A DNA stretch of 64,000 bases, taken from Singulisphaera sp. GP187 (lineage in GTDB: Bacteria; Planctomycetota; Planctomycetia; Gemmatales; Gemmataceae). Under the pieces are notes generated by a model. That model was given only the letters and a program-made list of their open reading frames with translations. It was not told the origin of the DNA and did not search any database. Positions 24,018 through 33,100 of this stretch are shown piece by piece. The stretch is from the NCBI GenBank assembly GCA_945905925.1, contig CAMDQN010000017.1:1-64000 (forward strand), given 5' to 3'. How positions within the stretch are numbered: the stretch's first letter is position 1; each line of letters begins with the position of its first letter. The position numbers were made by a program, and so were the translations under genes.

Positions 24018-24758
24018 TTACGACTTGAGACTTGTGACTTCTTCCGGGACGGTAAGCGCGGGTCCGGCCATGTACCCGTGCGCGCGTACCGTGACAATGG
24101 CCTCGGGCTGATCGTCGCCCGTGGCCGGGTCTTTGAGTTTGGCCCGCAGTCGGGCCACGTGCATATCGACGGCACGCGTTTCGAGTCCCGCGGTGCCGAT
24201 CCCCCAGACGCGGGAGAGGAGTTCTTCGCGGGACACCGCGCGCTCGCGGTTGCACACCAGATACTTTAACAGCGCCGCTTCTGTTTCTGACAGATCAGCG
24301 CGGGAACTGTCCGCCCATCTGATCTCGCGGCGCAGAAGATCGATTGTCCCGGTGCCGACCTCGACCAACCGTACATCGGGCACCGCCCGCATCGTGCGCC
24401 GCAGAATCGCTTCGACCCTCGCGATCAGTTCCTTCGCGGAGAATGGTTTCACAACGTAATCGTCGGCGCCCATTTTGAGACCGCGAACGCGATCGTCTTC
24501 GCTGCCGCGGGCCGTGAGCAGAATGACCGGGCGTGTTGGGTTGGTGCGGCGCAGTTCGCTCAGCACTTCCAGCCCGTCGCGCTTCGGAAGCATGATGTCG
24601 AGCAGCACCAAATCGACGCCCGCGGCGCCGGCCTCGCGCAGCCCGACGGCGCCGTCGGCGGCTTCCGTGACCTCGTAACCGCTGAGCCGGAGAGCGTCGG
24701 ACACCCCGCGGCGGATGGCCGGCTCGTCTTCCACCACTACGATGCGTGCCTTCGGCAT
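24018..24758 (-). CDS. OmpR-family response regulator
   Basis: A 246-residue two-domain regulator. The receiver domain has the acidic pair EDE (residues 10-12), phosphoacceptor Asp54 in LLDIMLP, the switch Thr in LLTARG and Lys in VVKPFS. The C-terminal winged helix carries LSETEAALLKYLVCNRERAVSREELLSRVWG and the recognition-helix segment RAVDMHVARLRAKL. It is the upstream partner of the histidine kinase. Its target genes cannot be told; the surrounding same-strand genes are candidates. Confidence 0.95.
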   Translation of the reverse strand: MPKARIVVVEDEPAIRRGVSDALRLSGYEVTEAADGAVGLREAGAAGVDLVLLDIMLPKRDGLEVLSELRRTNPTRPVILLTARGSEDDRVRGLKMGADDYVVKPFSAKELIARVEAILRRTMRAVPDVRLVEVGTGTIDLLRREIRWADSSRADLSETEAALLKYLVCNRERAVSREELLSRVWGIGTAGLETRAVDMHVARLRAKLKDPATGDDQPEAIVTVRAHGYMAGPALTVPEEVTSLKS

Positions 24759-24881
24759 GGGATCACCGAACCTCGGGGACGGGGCCGGAACTAGCGGTCA
24801 GAAGGGAGACGAGTATCGCGGGCCTCTGTTGACGCGATTTTCGGCTTTTCCGCAGCCGGTTTCTTGGTCCCGCGTTCGTAC

Positions 24882-25598
24882 TCACTTTTTCTGAGCCGCC
24901 GAGAGTACGACGTCGAACACACCCGTTTCGATTGTCGCTCCGCCTACTTTCACCCCTTCCAGTGCGACCACCAGTGACGCTTTGATGAACTCGTCCTTCG
25001 CGTTGAGCGGATCGCCCTTGAAGTACAGTTGGGTAACGAGGTTCGTGTATCCGGCTTTGCGCACGAGGTAATGAATGTGCGACGGGCGCCAGGCGTTCGG
25101 CCCGGTCTGGTACGGTCCGGGGTGAATCGTCTCGAACTCGTAGTACCCGGTCTCGTCGGTCAGCACTCGCGTGCGGTTCACGTAGACGCCCTTCGCGGGC
25201 GGCCTCTTCGGGTCGTCGTTGTCGTACCGCCCGTCGGCGTCGGCCTGCCAGATGTCCAGCACCGCGTTGACCAGCGGCTTCTTCGTGTCGAACCCCCACA
25301 CCCGACCGCGAATCACCAGCGTGATGCCTTTCGCCAGCGGCGGGGTGGCCTTCGCCCGGTACGGCGCGCCTTCGCGGAAGTATGGACCGAGGATATTCTC
25401 TTCCGTGGGTTTCACGTTTCCCGGCAGCGCTCCCGGTACCACGAACGGCAGCGGCGAGTCGGCGAATGCCTGATACTCCGGGTAGCGCTTCAGCGTGCCG
25501 CTGGACAGCGTAGGCAGTGCATCGGCCCTGAGCGTGAGTGCGGCGGTGCCGGCCGTGGCCAGACCGCCCAGGATCACTTCGCGGCGGGAAACGGGCAT
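24882..25598 (-). CDS. Tat-exported intradiol ring-cleavage dioxygenase-like protein
   Basis: A 238-residue protein. The ATG at 25598 gives MPVSRREVILGGLATAGTAA, a twin-arginine signal. The mature domain shows the intradiol dioxygenase beta-sandwich pattern: NILGPYFREGAPYR, VLDIWQADADGRYDN, TDETGYYEFETIHPGPY and the iron-ligand motif RPSHIHYLV. Candidate Fe(III) ligands are Tyr and His residues in these motifs. Family members open catechol or protocatechuate rings. Export by Tat implies a folded, cofactor-loaded extracytoplasmic enzyme, perhaps acting on plant or humic phenolics. It lies between the MuiA-like gene and the response regulator, on the same strand. Confidence 0.85.
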   Translation of the reverse strand: MPVSRREVILGGLATAGTAALTLRADALPTLSSGTLKRYPEYQAFADSPLPFVVPGALPGNVKPTEENILGPYFREGAPYRAKATPPLAKGITLVIRGRVWGFDTKKPLVNAVLDIWQADADGRYDNDDPKRPPAKGVYVNRTRVLTDETGYYEFETIHPGPYQTGPNAWRPSHIHYLVRKAGYTNLVTQLYFKGDPLNAKDEFIKASLVVALEGVKVGGATIETGVFDVVLSAAQKK

Positions 25599-25611
25599 TG
25601 CGAACTCCTTT

Positions 25612-25707
25612 TCTTGGCGAGCGGGGGGGTAAGCCCCGTGATTCAACGCAATCGCAACCTTGCGTTTGGAGGTCCATGAGGGGGCTTACGCGCCCCGCTC
25701 GCCAAGA
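25612..25707. repeat. TCTTGGCGAGCGG-family palindrome
   Basis: Outer arms TCTTGGCGAGCGGGG and CCCCGCTCGCCAAGA pair, and inner GTAAGCCCC/GGGGCTTAC extend the stem. It fills the spacer between the MuiA-like gene and the dioxygenase. The same arms occur in a compact form at 60703-60742. Confidence 0.85.
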
Positions 25708-25713
25708 GCAAGT

Positions 25714-27597
25714 TCACTTCGCCAGGAACCCGCCGATGTTTACATTCTTGTCGAGTTCCATCTTGAACTCGTAGTCGATGAACAACGACTTCTCGCCGTG
25801 CTGCTTCGGGTCGATGGTCACGTCCCAGCGCAGCAACCCGCGTGCCTTCTCATCGCGGACGTACAGCGCGTCGGTACTCAGTTCCGGCTTCGGGTTGATC
25901 AGGTTGATCGCGATCGTCTGTGCCGTTTCCGCGTGCGGCGTGCGGTCCCACACTTGCACCGGCACCGGCGTCGTCTTGTAGCTCGACAGCATGGTCCGGT
26001 ATTTGAAGGTGAGAACCTGGTTGCCGCCCTGCGTGGTGCGGGTCTTGTCCACCAGGATGCGCGACACCTGCAACTGCGGATCGACGCCGAAGCCGACCGT
26101 GAACGGCTTGCCGGCCGCAACCAGAGGCAACCGCGTCTGACCTACGAAGTCGCCGTTGAGGTACATCGTCGCGTCGCCGGGGAGCAGCACGTACTCGCTG
26201 TTGTTGATGAGGTCCGCGAGCCGGTACACGTTGGGCGTCAGGATCGGCACGGCCTTGTAGTAGAACTTCGGCGTCAGGTCGACCTTGGCGATCTCGATCA
26301 CCTGCTCGTCGTTGCGGCTCGGGATCGTGAGACGCGTCGGGAGCTTGTAAGTCACGCTCGGGCCTTCACCGACGGCGCCCGCGGGCGCGGCGGCGGAGAT
26401 TATCATCTCTTCCTTCGGGGTGAAGAGGTCGCGGAACTGCTCCAGCGCGGCCGCGTTGTTGGCGAGGTCGCCGGCCTTCTGTTCGTTCTTCTCGCGGTAG
26501 TTCTGGGCCACCTGACCGCGCAGGTCCTTCGACAACTTGTCCAGGTCACGCGCGTATTCGGTCGCGCTGGGCATTTGCGCGCCGCCGAAGCCGCCGCCGG
26601 GGCCGGGGAGACCGGGCTGCGACGGCTTCTGGGCCGGGACTGGGATGCCGGTCGTCGGATCGACCGGGACCGCCGCGACAGCACCGACCGGGCTGATGTT
26701 CACCGCGAGGGCTTTCAGATCCGGCGGGGCCGCGTTCAACAGCGGTTGCGCGGTCGAGAGTGTGATGAACGCGTTGACCCAGTCCTCGCCGGTGCGCTGG
26801 TCGATCGCGGCCTGGTACTCGGCCACGACCGGGTCTTTGTCCTTCCCGGTGGCGCGGAACTTGTACTGCGGACGCCACGACGCGCTACTGACCAGGTAGT
26901 TTAGTTTCACCGTTCCGCCGCCAACCTTCTTATCGAGCAGAATCACCGCGTCGCGCTCGGTGCGAACGCTCCCGCCGGACCGCTCGGCGAGCAGGCGCTG
27001 CGTGAACGCGATCTTCGCCTGAATATCTTCGAGCTGTTGCTTGACGAGGAGTTGCTCTTTCGTCCGCTTGGCGCGGTCCTCTTGCACGAACTTCGCCAGC
27101 GCGATGATCTTCTCCGGGTCGAGCATGCCCTTGTCGGTGACATTGTCGAGCGCCTTCGCGGTGAATCCTTCGAGTTTGTCGAGCAACTTCAGGTTCTCGC
27201 CCATCGCCTTGAGGTCGGACTCTAGCGCCTGGGACTTCGTCTGGAGCGTCTTGATTTCGGCATCGAGTTTGCGAACTTCTTCGCGGGTGTCTTCGGCGAT
27301 GGCCCGCGTGCGGTAACGGACGCTGAGGACGCGGATGTTGTCGTTCCCCTCCGCGTAGAGAGAGCTTTGCATCGTGAGCGGCGGCATCGGGGAGACGACG
27401 ACTTCCGTGAGGCCGGCGGCGTCGGGCACGGTGACTTCACGCGTGATGAGCGCGGTGTTCGCGTACACCGTGACCGCGGTCACCTTGCTGGGCGAGGGTT
27501 TCACCGTGTCGGCCTTGTCCTGTGCGCCGCTTCGCGCGGCGGAGGTGAAGAACGCAAGCCCGAGAGCGAGAACCGAGAGCCGGAGGAACATGAGCAT
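25714..27597 (-). CDS. MuiA-family protein (DUF4140/DUF4139)
   Basis: A 627-residue protein with a signal peptide (LRLSVLALGLAFFTSAARSGA). The DUF4140-like start follows (VTAVTVYANTALITREVTV, then VVVSPMPPL), then a coiled coil (about residues 105-215) and a DUF4139-type beta domain with LNYLVSSASWRPQYKFRA, GEDWVNAFITLSTAQP and a conserved-looking C-terminus. The family is known as mucoidy inhibitor A because of an enteric homologue that suppresses capsule production; the biochemical activity is unknown. GGAG lies 4 bp before the first ATG and 10 bp before a second at 27591, so the second may be the true start. Confidence 0.85.
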   Translation of the reverse strand: MLMFLRLSVLALGLAFFTSAARSGAQDKADTVKPSPSKVTAVTVYANTALITREVTVPDAAGLTEVVVSPMPPLTMQSSLYAEGNDNIRVLSVRYRTRAIAEDTREEVRKLDAEIKTLQTKSQALESDLKAMGENLKLLDKLEGFTAKALDNVTDKGMLDPEKIIALAKFVQEDRAKRTKEQLLVKQQLEDIQAKIAFTQRLLAERSGGSVRTERDAVILLDKKVGGGTVKLNYLVSSASWRPQYKFRATGKDKDPVVAEYQAAIDQRTGEDWVNAFITLSTAQPLLNAAPPDLKALAVNISPVGAVAAVPVDPTTGIPVPAQKPSQPGLPGPGGGFGGAQMPSATEYARDLDKLSKDLRGQVAQNYREKNEQKAGDLANNAAALEQFRDLFTPKEEMIISAAAPAGAVGEGPSVTYKLPTRLTIPSRNDEQVIEIAKVDLTPKFYYKAVPILTPNVYRLADLINNSEYVLLPGDATMYLNGDFVGQTRLPLVAAGKPFTVGFGVDPQLQVSRILVDKTRTTQGGNQVLTFKYRTMLSSYKTTPVPVQVWDRTPHAETAQTIAINLINPKPELSTDALYVRDEKARGLLRWDVTIDPKQHGEKSLFIDYEFKMELDKNVNIGGFLAK

Positions 27598-27717
27598 GGA
27601 CTCCAGAGGTCAGTGGCGAGTGGTCAGCAGAATGTGGGCAGGGGCAGAAAGAGAAGACAGCAGATAGTGTGCCGTGGTTTTCTACCCACTGCACACTATC
27701 TGCGGACCACGAACGGA

Positions 27718-28923
27718 TTACTTCTTCTCTGGTGCGACGTCGAAGCCCTTGGCCTTGGCCTGGTCGCGGATGACCGATTTGAACGCGTCGTCGAGCGCCT
27801 TCTCGCCGTCCGTCTTCGGCTTCTTGGCGAGATCCTCGTCGATCTTCTTCTGACGCGACGCCGACAACTCCGCGATCTTCTTCTGGAGTTCGGCTCGCTC
27901 TTCGGCCTTCTTCTTCAGGTATGCGAGCCGTTCTTCCGGCTTGATCTTCTTCAACTCGTCGCACAGGTCTTCTTCCTTCACTTTCGTGATGTCGAAGTCC
28001 TTCTCCTTCATCTTGTCCACGAGATCCCAGGTGCTGTTGCGGTAGAGTGCGCCGGCTTTCGTGACGCTCCGCTCGATGGCGGCAGTCGGGGCGGCGCCCG
28101 GCGCGGCGGGTACGCCGCCCGCGTTCTTGTCTTGCGCGTACTGATTGTCGGCCTTCGCCTTGCCGTCCTTGCCGTAGGCGACGTAGGTCCTGTTCAGTTG
28201 CTCGCCCAGTTTGATGATCTGATCGTCGAACTCGGTCTTCACCACCACTTGAGCCGCCGCCCGGTTCTGGTCGATGTTGACGTGCCGGCCGCCGCAGTTC
28301 TCGGCGAACGCGGCCCACGCCGGGATTTCGCTGTCCTGACCGTATTTGCAGTAGATCGTGTTGACGACGATCCCGGCCTTCTTCGCCATCACCGCGACAT
28401 CGTCGAGTTGAACCACTTTGTCCTGGTTCACAGCTTCGTTACCGCACACGAAGACGATCTTCAGCGCGCCTTTTTCGGCACTCCATTTCTGGTCTTCAAT
28501 CGCGGTCTTGGTGACGCGTGCGACCAGTTCGTCGCCGCCGCCGGTCTTCAGCGCGTTAAGCATCTTGTAGACTTCGTCGAGGTCTTCGGTGAGATCGACC
28601 TCCTTGTTGACCCAACCCTTCTTGGCGTCGTATTTGTTGGCGCCGTACGCGTAGAGGCCGACGCGTAGTTGCGGGGTCGGTTTGATGCGGGCCAGTTCGT
28701 TCACCACGTTCCAGAGTTGAATCTTCGCGGAGTCGATCAAGCCGTTCATGCTGCCGGACACGTCGAGGCAGATGACGATGTCGATGGGTTTGCCGGTTTC
28801 AGCGGCGGCGGGCTTGGCGACATCGACCGGTTGTTTGGGTTCTTCGGCAGCCAGTGGGAGCGCGACGCCGAGCGCCAGAGCGACGACCGCCGCAAGTGCG
28901 GCGAGACGGAGAGCGAGTGACAT
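27718..28923 (-). CDS. Secreted VWA-domain protein
   Basis: A 401-residue protein. The ATG at 28923, with GGAGG seven bases upstream, begins a signal peptide (MSLALRLAALAAVVALALG). A VWA domain follows with DVSGSMNG (intact DxSxS), then the segment YGANKYDAKKGWVNKEVDLTEDLDEVYKML. The C-terminal 130 residues are a Lys/Glu-rich predicted coiled coil (EERLAYLKKKAEERAELQKK). It probably binds partners through the metal site in the periplasm. The gene lies 120 bp upstream of the MuiA-like gene on the same strand. Confidence 0.88.
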   Translation of the reverse strand: MSLALRLAALAAVVALALGVALPLAAEEPKQPVDVAKPAAAETGKPIDIVICLDVSGSMNGLIDSAKIQLWNVVNELARIKPTPQLRVGLYAYGANKYDAKKGWVNKEVDLTEDLDEVYKMLNALKTGGGDELVARVTKTAIEDQKWSAEKGALKIVFVCGNEAVNQDKVVQLDDVAVMAKKAGIVVNTIYCKYGQDSEIPAWAAFAENCGGRHVNIDQNRAAAQVVVKTEFDDQIIKLGEQLNRTYVAYGKDGKAKADNQYAQDKNAGGVPAAPGAAPTAAIERSVTKAGALYRNSTWDLVDKMKEKDFDITKVKEEDLCDELKKIKPEERLAYLKKKAEERAELQKKIAELSASRQKKIDEDLAKKPKTDGEKALDDAFKSVIRDQAKAKGFDVAPEKK

Positions 28924-29071
28924 GTAAACCTCCAAAGAGCGATGGCGGATACGGGTGCGGGCGCAGTAGCCCGCTTCGTCATATCCGACGAGATTGTAAG
29001 CGAATTGGCTTGCGGGGGGTGTAACGCTTCGGTAACTGCTGTGGTGGAAGCAGGATGAGGGAGAACACGAT

Positions 29072-29100
29072 TGGTTTTAGCCCGGAAGGGGCTAAAACCA
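29072..29100 (-). terminator. Hairpin after the DUF1080 gene
   Basis: Arms TGGTTTTAGCCC (29072-29083) and GGGCTAAAACCA (29089-29100) pair perfectly around a 5-base loop. It lies 26 bp past the DUF1080 stop, reading minus. The A/T ends of the stem give the transcript a short run of U, so it is a plausible intrinsic terminator. Confidence 0.65.
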
Positions 29101-29126
29101 GAACACGTCTGCGGTCCCGCGTTTCC

Positions 29127-29936
29127 TCACTTCTTCAACACCTTGATCTCGACCTTGCGGAATTCACACGGGTGGCTCTCGGCTTGCAGCGAAATGTACC
29201 CTTCTTCGAGCAGCAGTTTGGTCTCGTCCTTGATGAGCTTCTTCGCGTCCGCGTCCTTCGGGTCGAGTTGCGGCTTCTCGTACTGCATCACCAACTCGCC
29301 CTCGACGAAGTGCTTCACGGTGCCGGAGCCGTTCACTTCGATCTCCGCAGTTACCCACACGTCGCCGTTGTAGGTCTTCGACTTCGAGTTCGTGCAGTGC
29401 GTCGTGAAGAGCTTGCCGTCCAGCACGATGTTCGTGCCGGGCGAACACATGTTGTTCGTCGTGCGGTTACCCTTGCCCAACCCGCCGAGGAACTGCGCCT
29501 CGATCGACACCGGGAACTTCTGTTCCTTCGCCATTGTTTTCGGATCCTGGCAGTGGAACATGATGCCGCTGTTGCGGATCGCCCAGCCCTCGCCGCCTTT
29601 GCATTGCTCGCCGACGAACCGGTACTCCACCTTGAGCCGGTAGTGTGAGAACTTGTCCTTGTAGAAGATGTGCCCGAACTTGCCGCCGAAATCTTTGTAC
29701 TTGTCGTAGCTCACCTTCATCACGCCGTCCTCGACGCGGAACGTGTCCGCGTGGTTGTCGCCGAGTTCGTAGCCGGTGATCTTGGGGGTCCAGCCGTCCA
29801 TGTTCTTGCCGTTGAACAGCGGCACCCAGCCGTCTTTGGGTTCGTCGGCGGCCGGAGCGCTCGGCAGCGGTGCGATTGCGGCGGCGCAAAGCAATGCGAA
29901 CATGGGGACGGCAAGAGGGGAGATGAGGGCACGCAT
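29127..29936 (-). CDS. Secreted DUF1080 (3-keto-disaccharide hydrolase-like) protein
   Basis: A 269-residue protein. The ATG at 29936 begins a signal peptide (MRALISPLAVPMFALLCAAA). The mature DUF1080 domain opens with the typical GWVPLFNGKNMDGW and continues with a concanavalin-like fold: FSHYRLKVEYRFVGE, GWAIRNSGIMFHCQDP, SIEAQFLGG. Members include 3-keto-glucoside hydrolases and many planctomycete sugar-active proteins; substrate here is unknown. It is the first gene of the long run of minus-strand genes that extends to the left end. Confidence 0.88.
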   Translation of the reverse strand: MRALISPLAVPMFALLCAAAIAPLPSAPAADEPKDGWVPLFNGKNMDGWTPKITGYELGDNHADTFRVEDGVMKVSYDKYKDFGGKFGHIFYKDKFSHYRLKVEYRFVGEQCKGGEGWAIRNSGIMFHCQDPKTMAKEQKFPVSIEAQFLGGLGKGNRTTNNMCSPGTNIVLDGKLFTTHCTNSKSKTYNGDVWVTAEIEVNGSGTVKHFVEGELVMQYEKPQLDPKDADAKKLIKDETKLLLEEGYISLQAESHPCEFRKVEIKVLKK

Positions 29937-30181
29937 GAGAGATGGCTCGTGTTGACGGAAAGTGAACCCCGCCATCAGTGTACGGCGCAGCCCACGACCG
30001 GTCGGAATAACAGATTTTGGAGTTGCGACCGGTCCTTCCCGGCGTGACTATTTGAAGTGAGACGCGAAGGCGAACTTGTCGCTGACTTTCACTCTGTCAC
30101 GATAATGCTGTATTCACACACCTCGCCGTTGTTGTCGGCGGGCGTGAAAATCCTACCCGCCCACACCACGAGGATTGCGTC
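29937..30181. promoter_or_regulatory. Divergent intergenic region
   Basis: A 245-bp spacer between the diverging DUF1080 and surface-protein genes; it must hold promoters for both. I see no confident -35/-10 pair. GAGG lies eight bases before the GTG start of the plus-strand gene. Confidence 0.4.
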
Positions 30182-33100
30182 GTGAGTTTTCGTACCAAGT
30201 CGCCTGGGTCGAAGAACCGCTCCGTGGCCCGCCTCTGGCTCGAACCGCTCGAAGACCGCTCGCTGCCCGCGCCGTTCACGGCCGGGAACCTGGTGATCTA
30301 CCGCATCGGCGACGGCAGCGCCACACTGAACGCCGCCGCGACGGCGGTGTTCCTGGATGAGTACCAGACAACAGGACTGGCCCAAACTCCCGTACAGTCG
30401 ATCGCGGCCCCGACCGCGGACAGCGGTTCCAACCAGACCCTCACCGCGAGTTGGGCCACGACCGGGACCGCCACCGCGGAAGGGTTGTTGACTCGCTCCG
30501 TCGACGGCCAATACCTCATTTTCACCGGTTACGATGCGGCAACAGGGACGACCAGCGTCGCCACATCCTCGTCGCTTACCACCGCGCGCGTCGTCGGTCG
30601 CGTTGCCGCGTCCGGTATCATCGACACCTCCACCACCACAACGGGTTTAACCGCCAGCATCCGCGGGGCAACGAGTACGAATGGCACCGACATCTGGCTG
30701 ACGGGGTCCACCGGCGGCGTGATCTACACGACCTTCGGAGGGAGTGGGGCCGGCACCGCCGTGAGTACCGCGCCGTCCAACCTGCGCGCGGTTTCAATCT
30801 TTGACGGGCAACTCTACATCTCAACGCAGTCTGGCTCGACGATCCGGATCGGTTCGGTGGGGACGGGCACCCCAACAACGGCTGGGCAGACGATCACCAA
30901 CATCCCCGGTGGTCCGACGTCCGTCGCGGGCAACGGCTTCTTCTTCGCGGACCTGAGCAGTAGCGTGGCGGGCGTCGATACGCTCTACATCGCCGATGTC
31001 GGCGAAGGCATTCACAAATACTCTTTGACGAGTACGGGAGGAAATTGGGGATCGAACAGTCCCGTCGCACTGCTCAACGTCAGCGGCATTACGGGCGTCG
31101 TGAACGGTTCGACCGTCTCTCTCTACGCGACGACCCCCACCTCGCTGGTGTCGCTGACTGATTCGACCGGCCACAACGGCTCCGTCCTTAGCCTGTCAAC
31201 CACGACACTCGCCACCGCCACTACGAACACAACGTTCCGCGGGGTGGCGTTCGCGCCCGTCGCGCCCGCCGCGCCCACCGCGGGCACCCCGACGGTCACA
31301 AACGCGACGACAGTCGAAGACATTCAGAGCAGCGGTGGTCTGGTCATCACCGCGAGCACGACCTCCGGCGACGGGACCACGCACTACAAGGTCACAGGCA
31401 TCAGCAACGGCACGCTGTACCAGAACGACGGGACGACCGCGATCAGCAACGGCACGTTCATCACGAAATCGCAGGGCGCAGCGGGTCTGAAGTTCACCCC
31501 CGCCTCGAACCTGAACAGCCCCGGCAGCGTCTTCAGTTTCAAGGTCCAGGCCTCGACCACCAATACCGACGCCGGGTTGGGCGGCAGCGAGGCGACGGCC
31601 ACCATCACCGTCAACTCGGTTAACGACGCGCCGTCGGGTGCGAACAAGACGGTGACGACGAACGAGAACACCGCCTTCACGTTCGCCGCCGCCGACTTCG
31701 GGTTCACCGACCCGAACGACTCCCCCGCGAACACCCTGCTGGCGGTGAAGATCGCGACACTGCCGGCGCTCGGCACGCTGACGAACAACGGCAGTCCCGT
31801 CACCGCCGGCGCCAGCATCTCTGTGGCGGACCTCAACGGCGGTCTGCTAGTGTTCACGCCCGCAACTAACGCCAGCGGCAGCCCCTTCACCACCTTCACT
31901 TTCCAGGTGCAGGACGCCGGCGGCACCGCGAGCACTGGGGTCGATCTCGACCAGACGCCGAACACCATCACGATCAACGTGACCGCAGTGGCCGACAACT
32001 CGCCGGTGATTACGAGTAACGGTGCCGGCCCTTCGGCGCTGGTGAACGTGGCGGAGAACACGACTGCGGTGACCACGGTCACGGCAACGGACGCGGACAT
32101 CCCGGCGCAGACGTTCACTTACTCCCTCAGCGGCGCGGACGCCTTGAAGTTCAACATCTCGACCTCTGGCGTCCTCACCTTCGTCACAGCGCCGGACTTC
32201 GAGAGCCCGACCGATGCGGGCCCGAACAACGTCTACGATGTGATCGTGACCGTGACCGACAGCGGTTCCCCGGCGCTCACTGACACCCAGGCGTTGGCAG
32301 TGGCCGTGACCGCAGTGAATGACAACGCGCCGGTGATTGCGAGCAACGGTGCCGGCCCTTCGGCGCTGGTGAACGTGGCGGAGAACATGACTGCGGTGAC
32401 CACGGTTACGCAGACCGACACGGACATGCCGGCGCAGACGTTCACTTACTCGCTGAGTGGCACGGACGCCTTGAAGTTCAGCATCTCGACCTCTGGCGTC
32501 CTCACTTTCGCCACTGCACCGGACTTCGAGAACCCGACCGATGCGGGCCCGAACAACGTCTACGACGTGACCGTGACCGTGACCGACAGTGGTTCCCCGT
32601 CGCTCGCCGATAGTCAGACGCTCGCGGTCACCGTGACCAATGTCAACGACGTGCCGGCAGGCGTGGACAAGATCATCACCGCTACGGAGGACGTGGACTA
32701 CGTATTCAGTGTCACCGACTTCCTGTTGACCGACGCGAACGATTCACCGGCGAACACGCTCGCCGGGGTGAAGCTCGCCTCGCTGCCGGCGCTTGGTGTG
32801 CTCAGGAACAACGGTGTGCCCCTGCTCGCTGGGGATACCGTGTCGCTCGCGGGCATCACGGTGGGGAACTTCACGTATCGCGGCGCGCTGAACGGGAACG
32901 GCAGCCCGTACACGACGTTTACCTTCCAGGTACAAGACAACGGCGGCACGAGCAACGGCGGCATCGATCTCGACCCAACGCCGAACACGATCACCGTGAA
33001 TGTGACCCCGGTGAACGACGAGCCGTCGTTCACCGCGTCGAACCCGCCGGCGGTCGACGAGGACGCGCTCCCGCAGACGGTGACTGGGTTCGTGAGCGTC

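Noticed and set aside
22191-24269. A 692-codon plus-strand open frame
   Set aside because: It lies opposite the histidine kinase and regulator genes, whose motifs are complete; the shadow is Arg-rich and has no domain.
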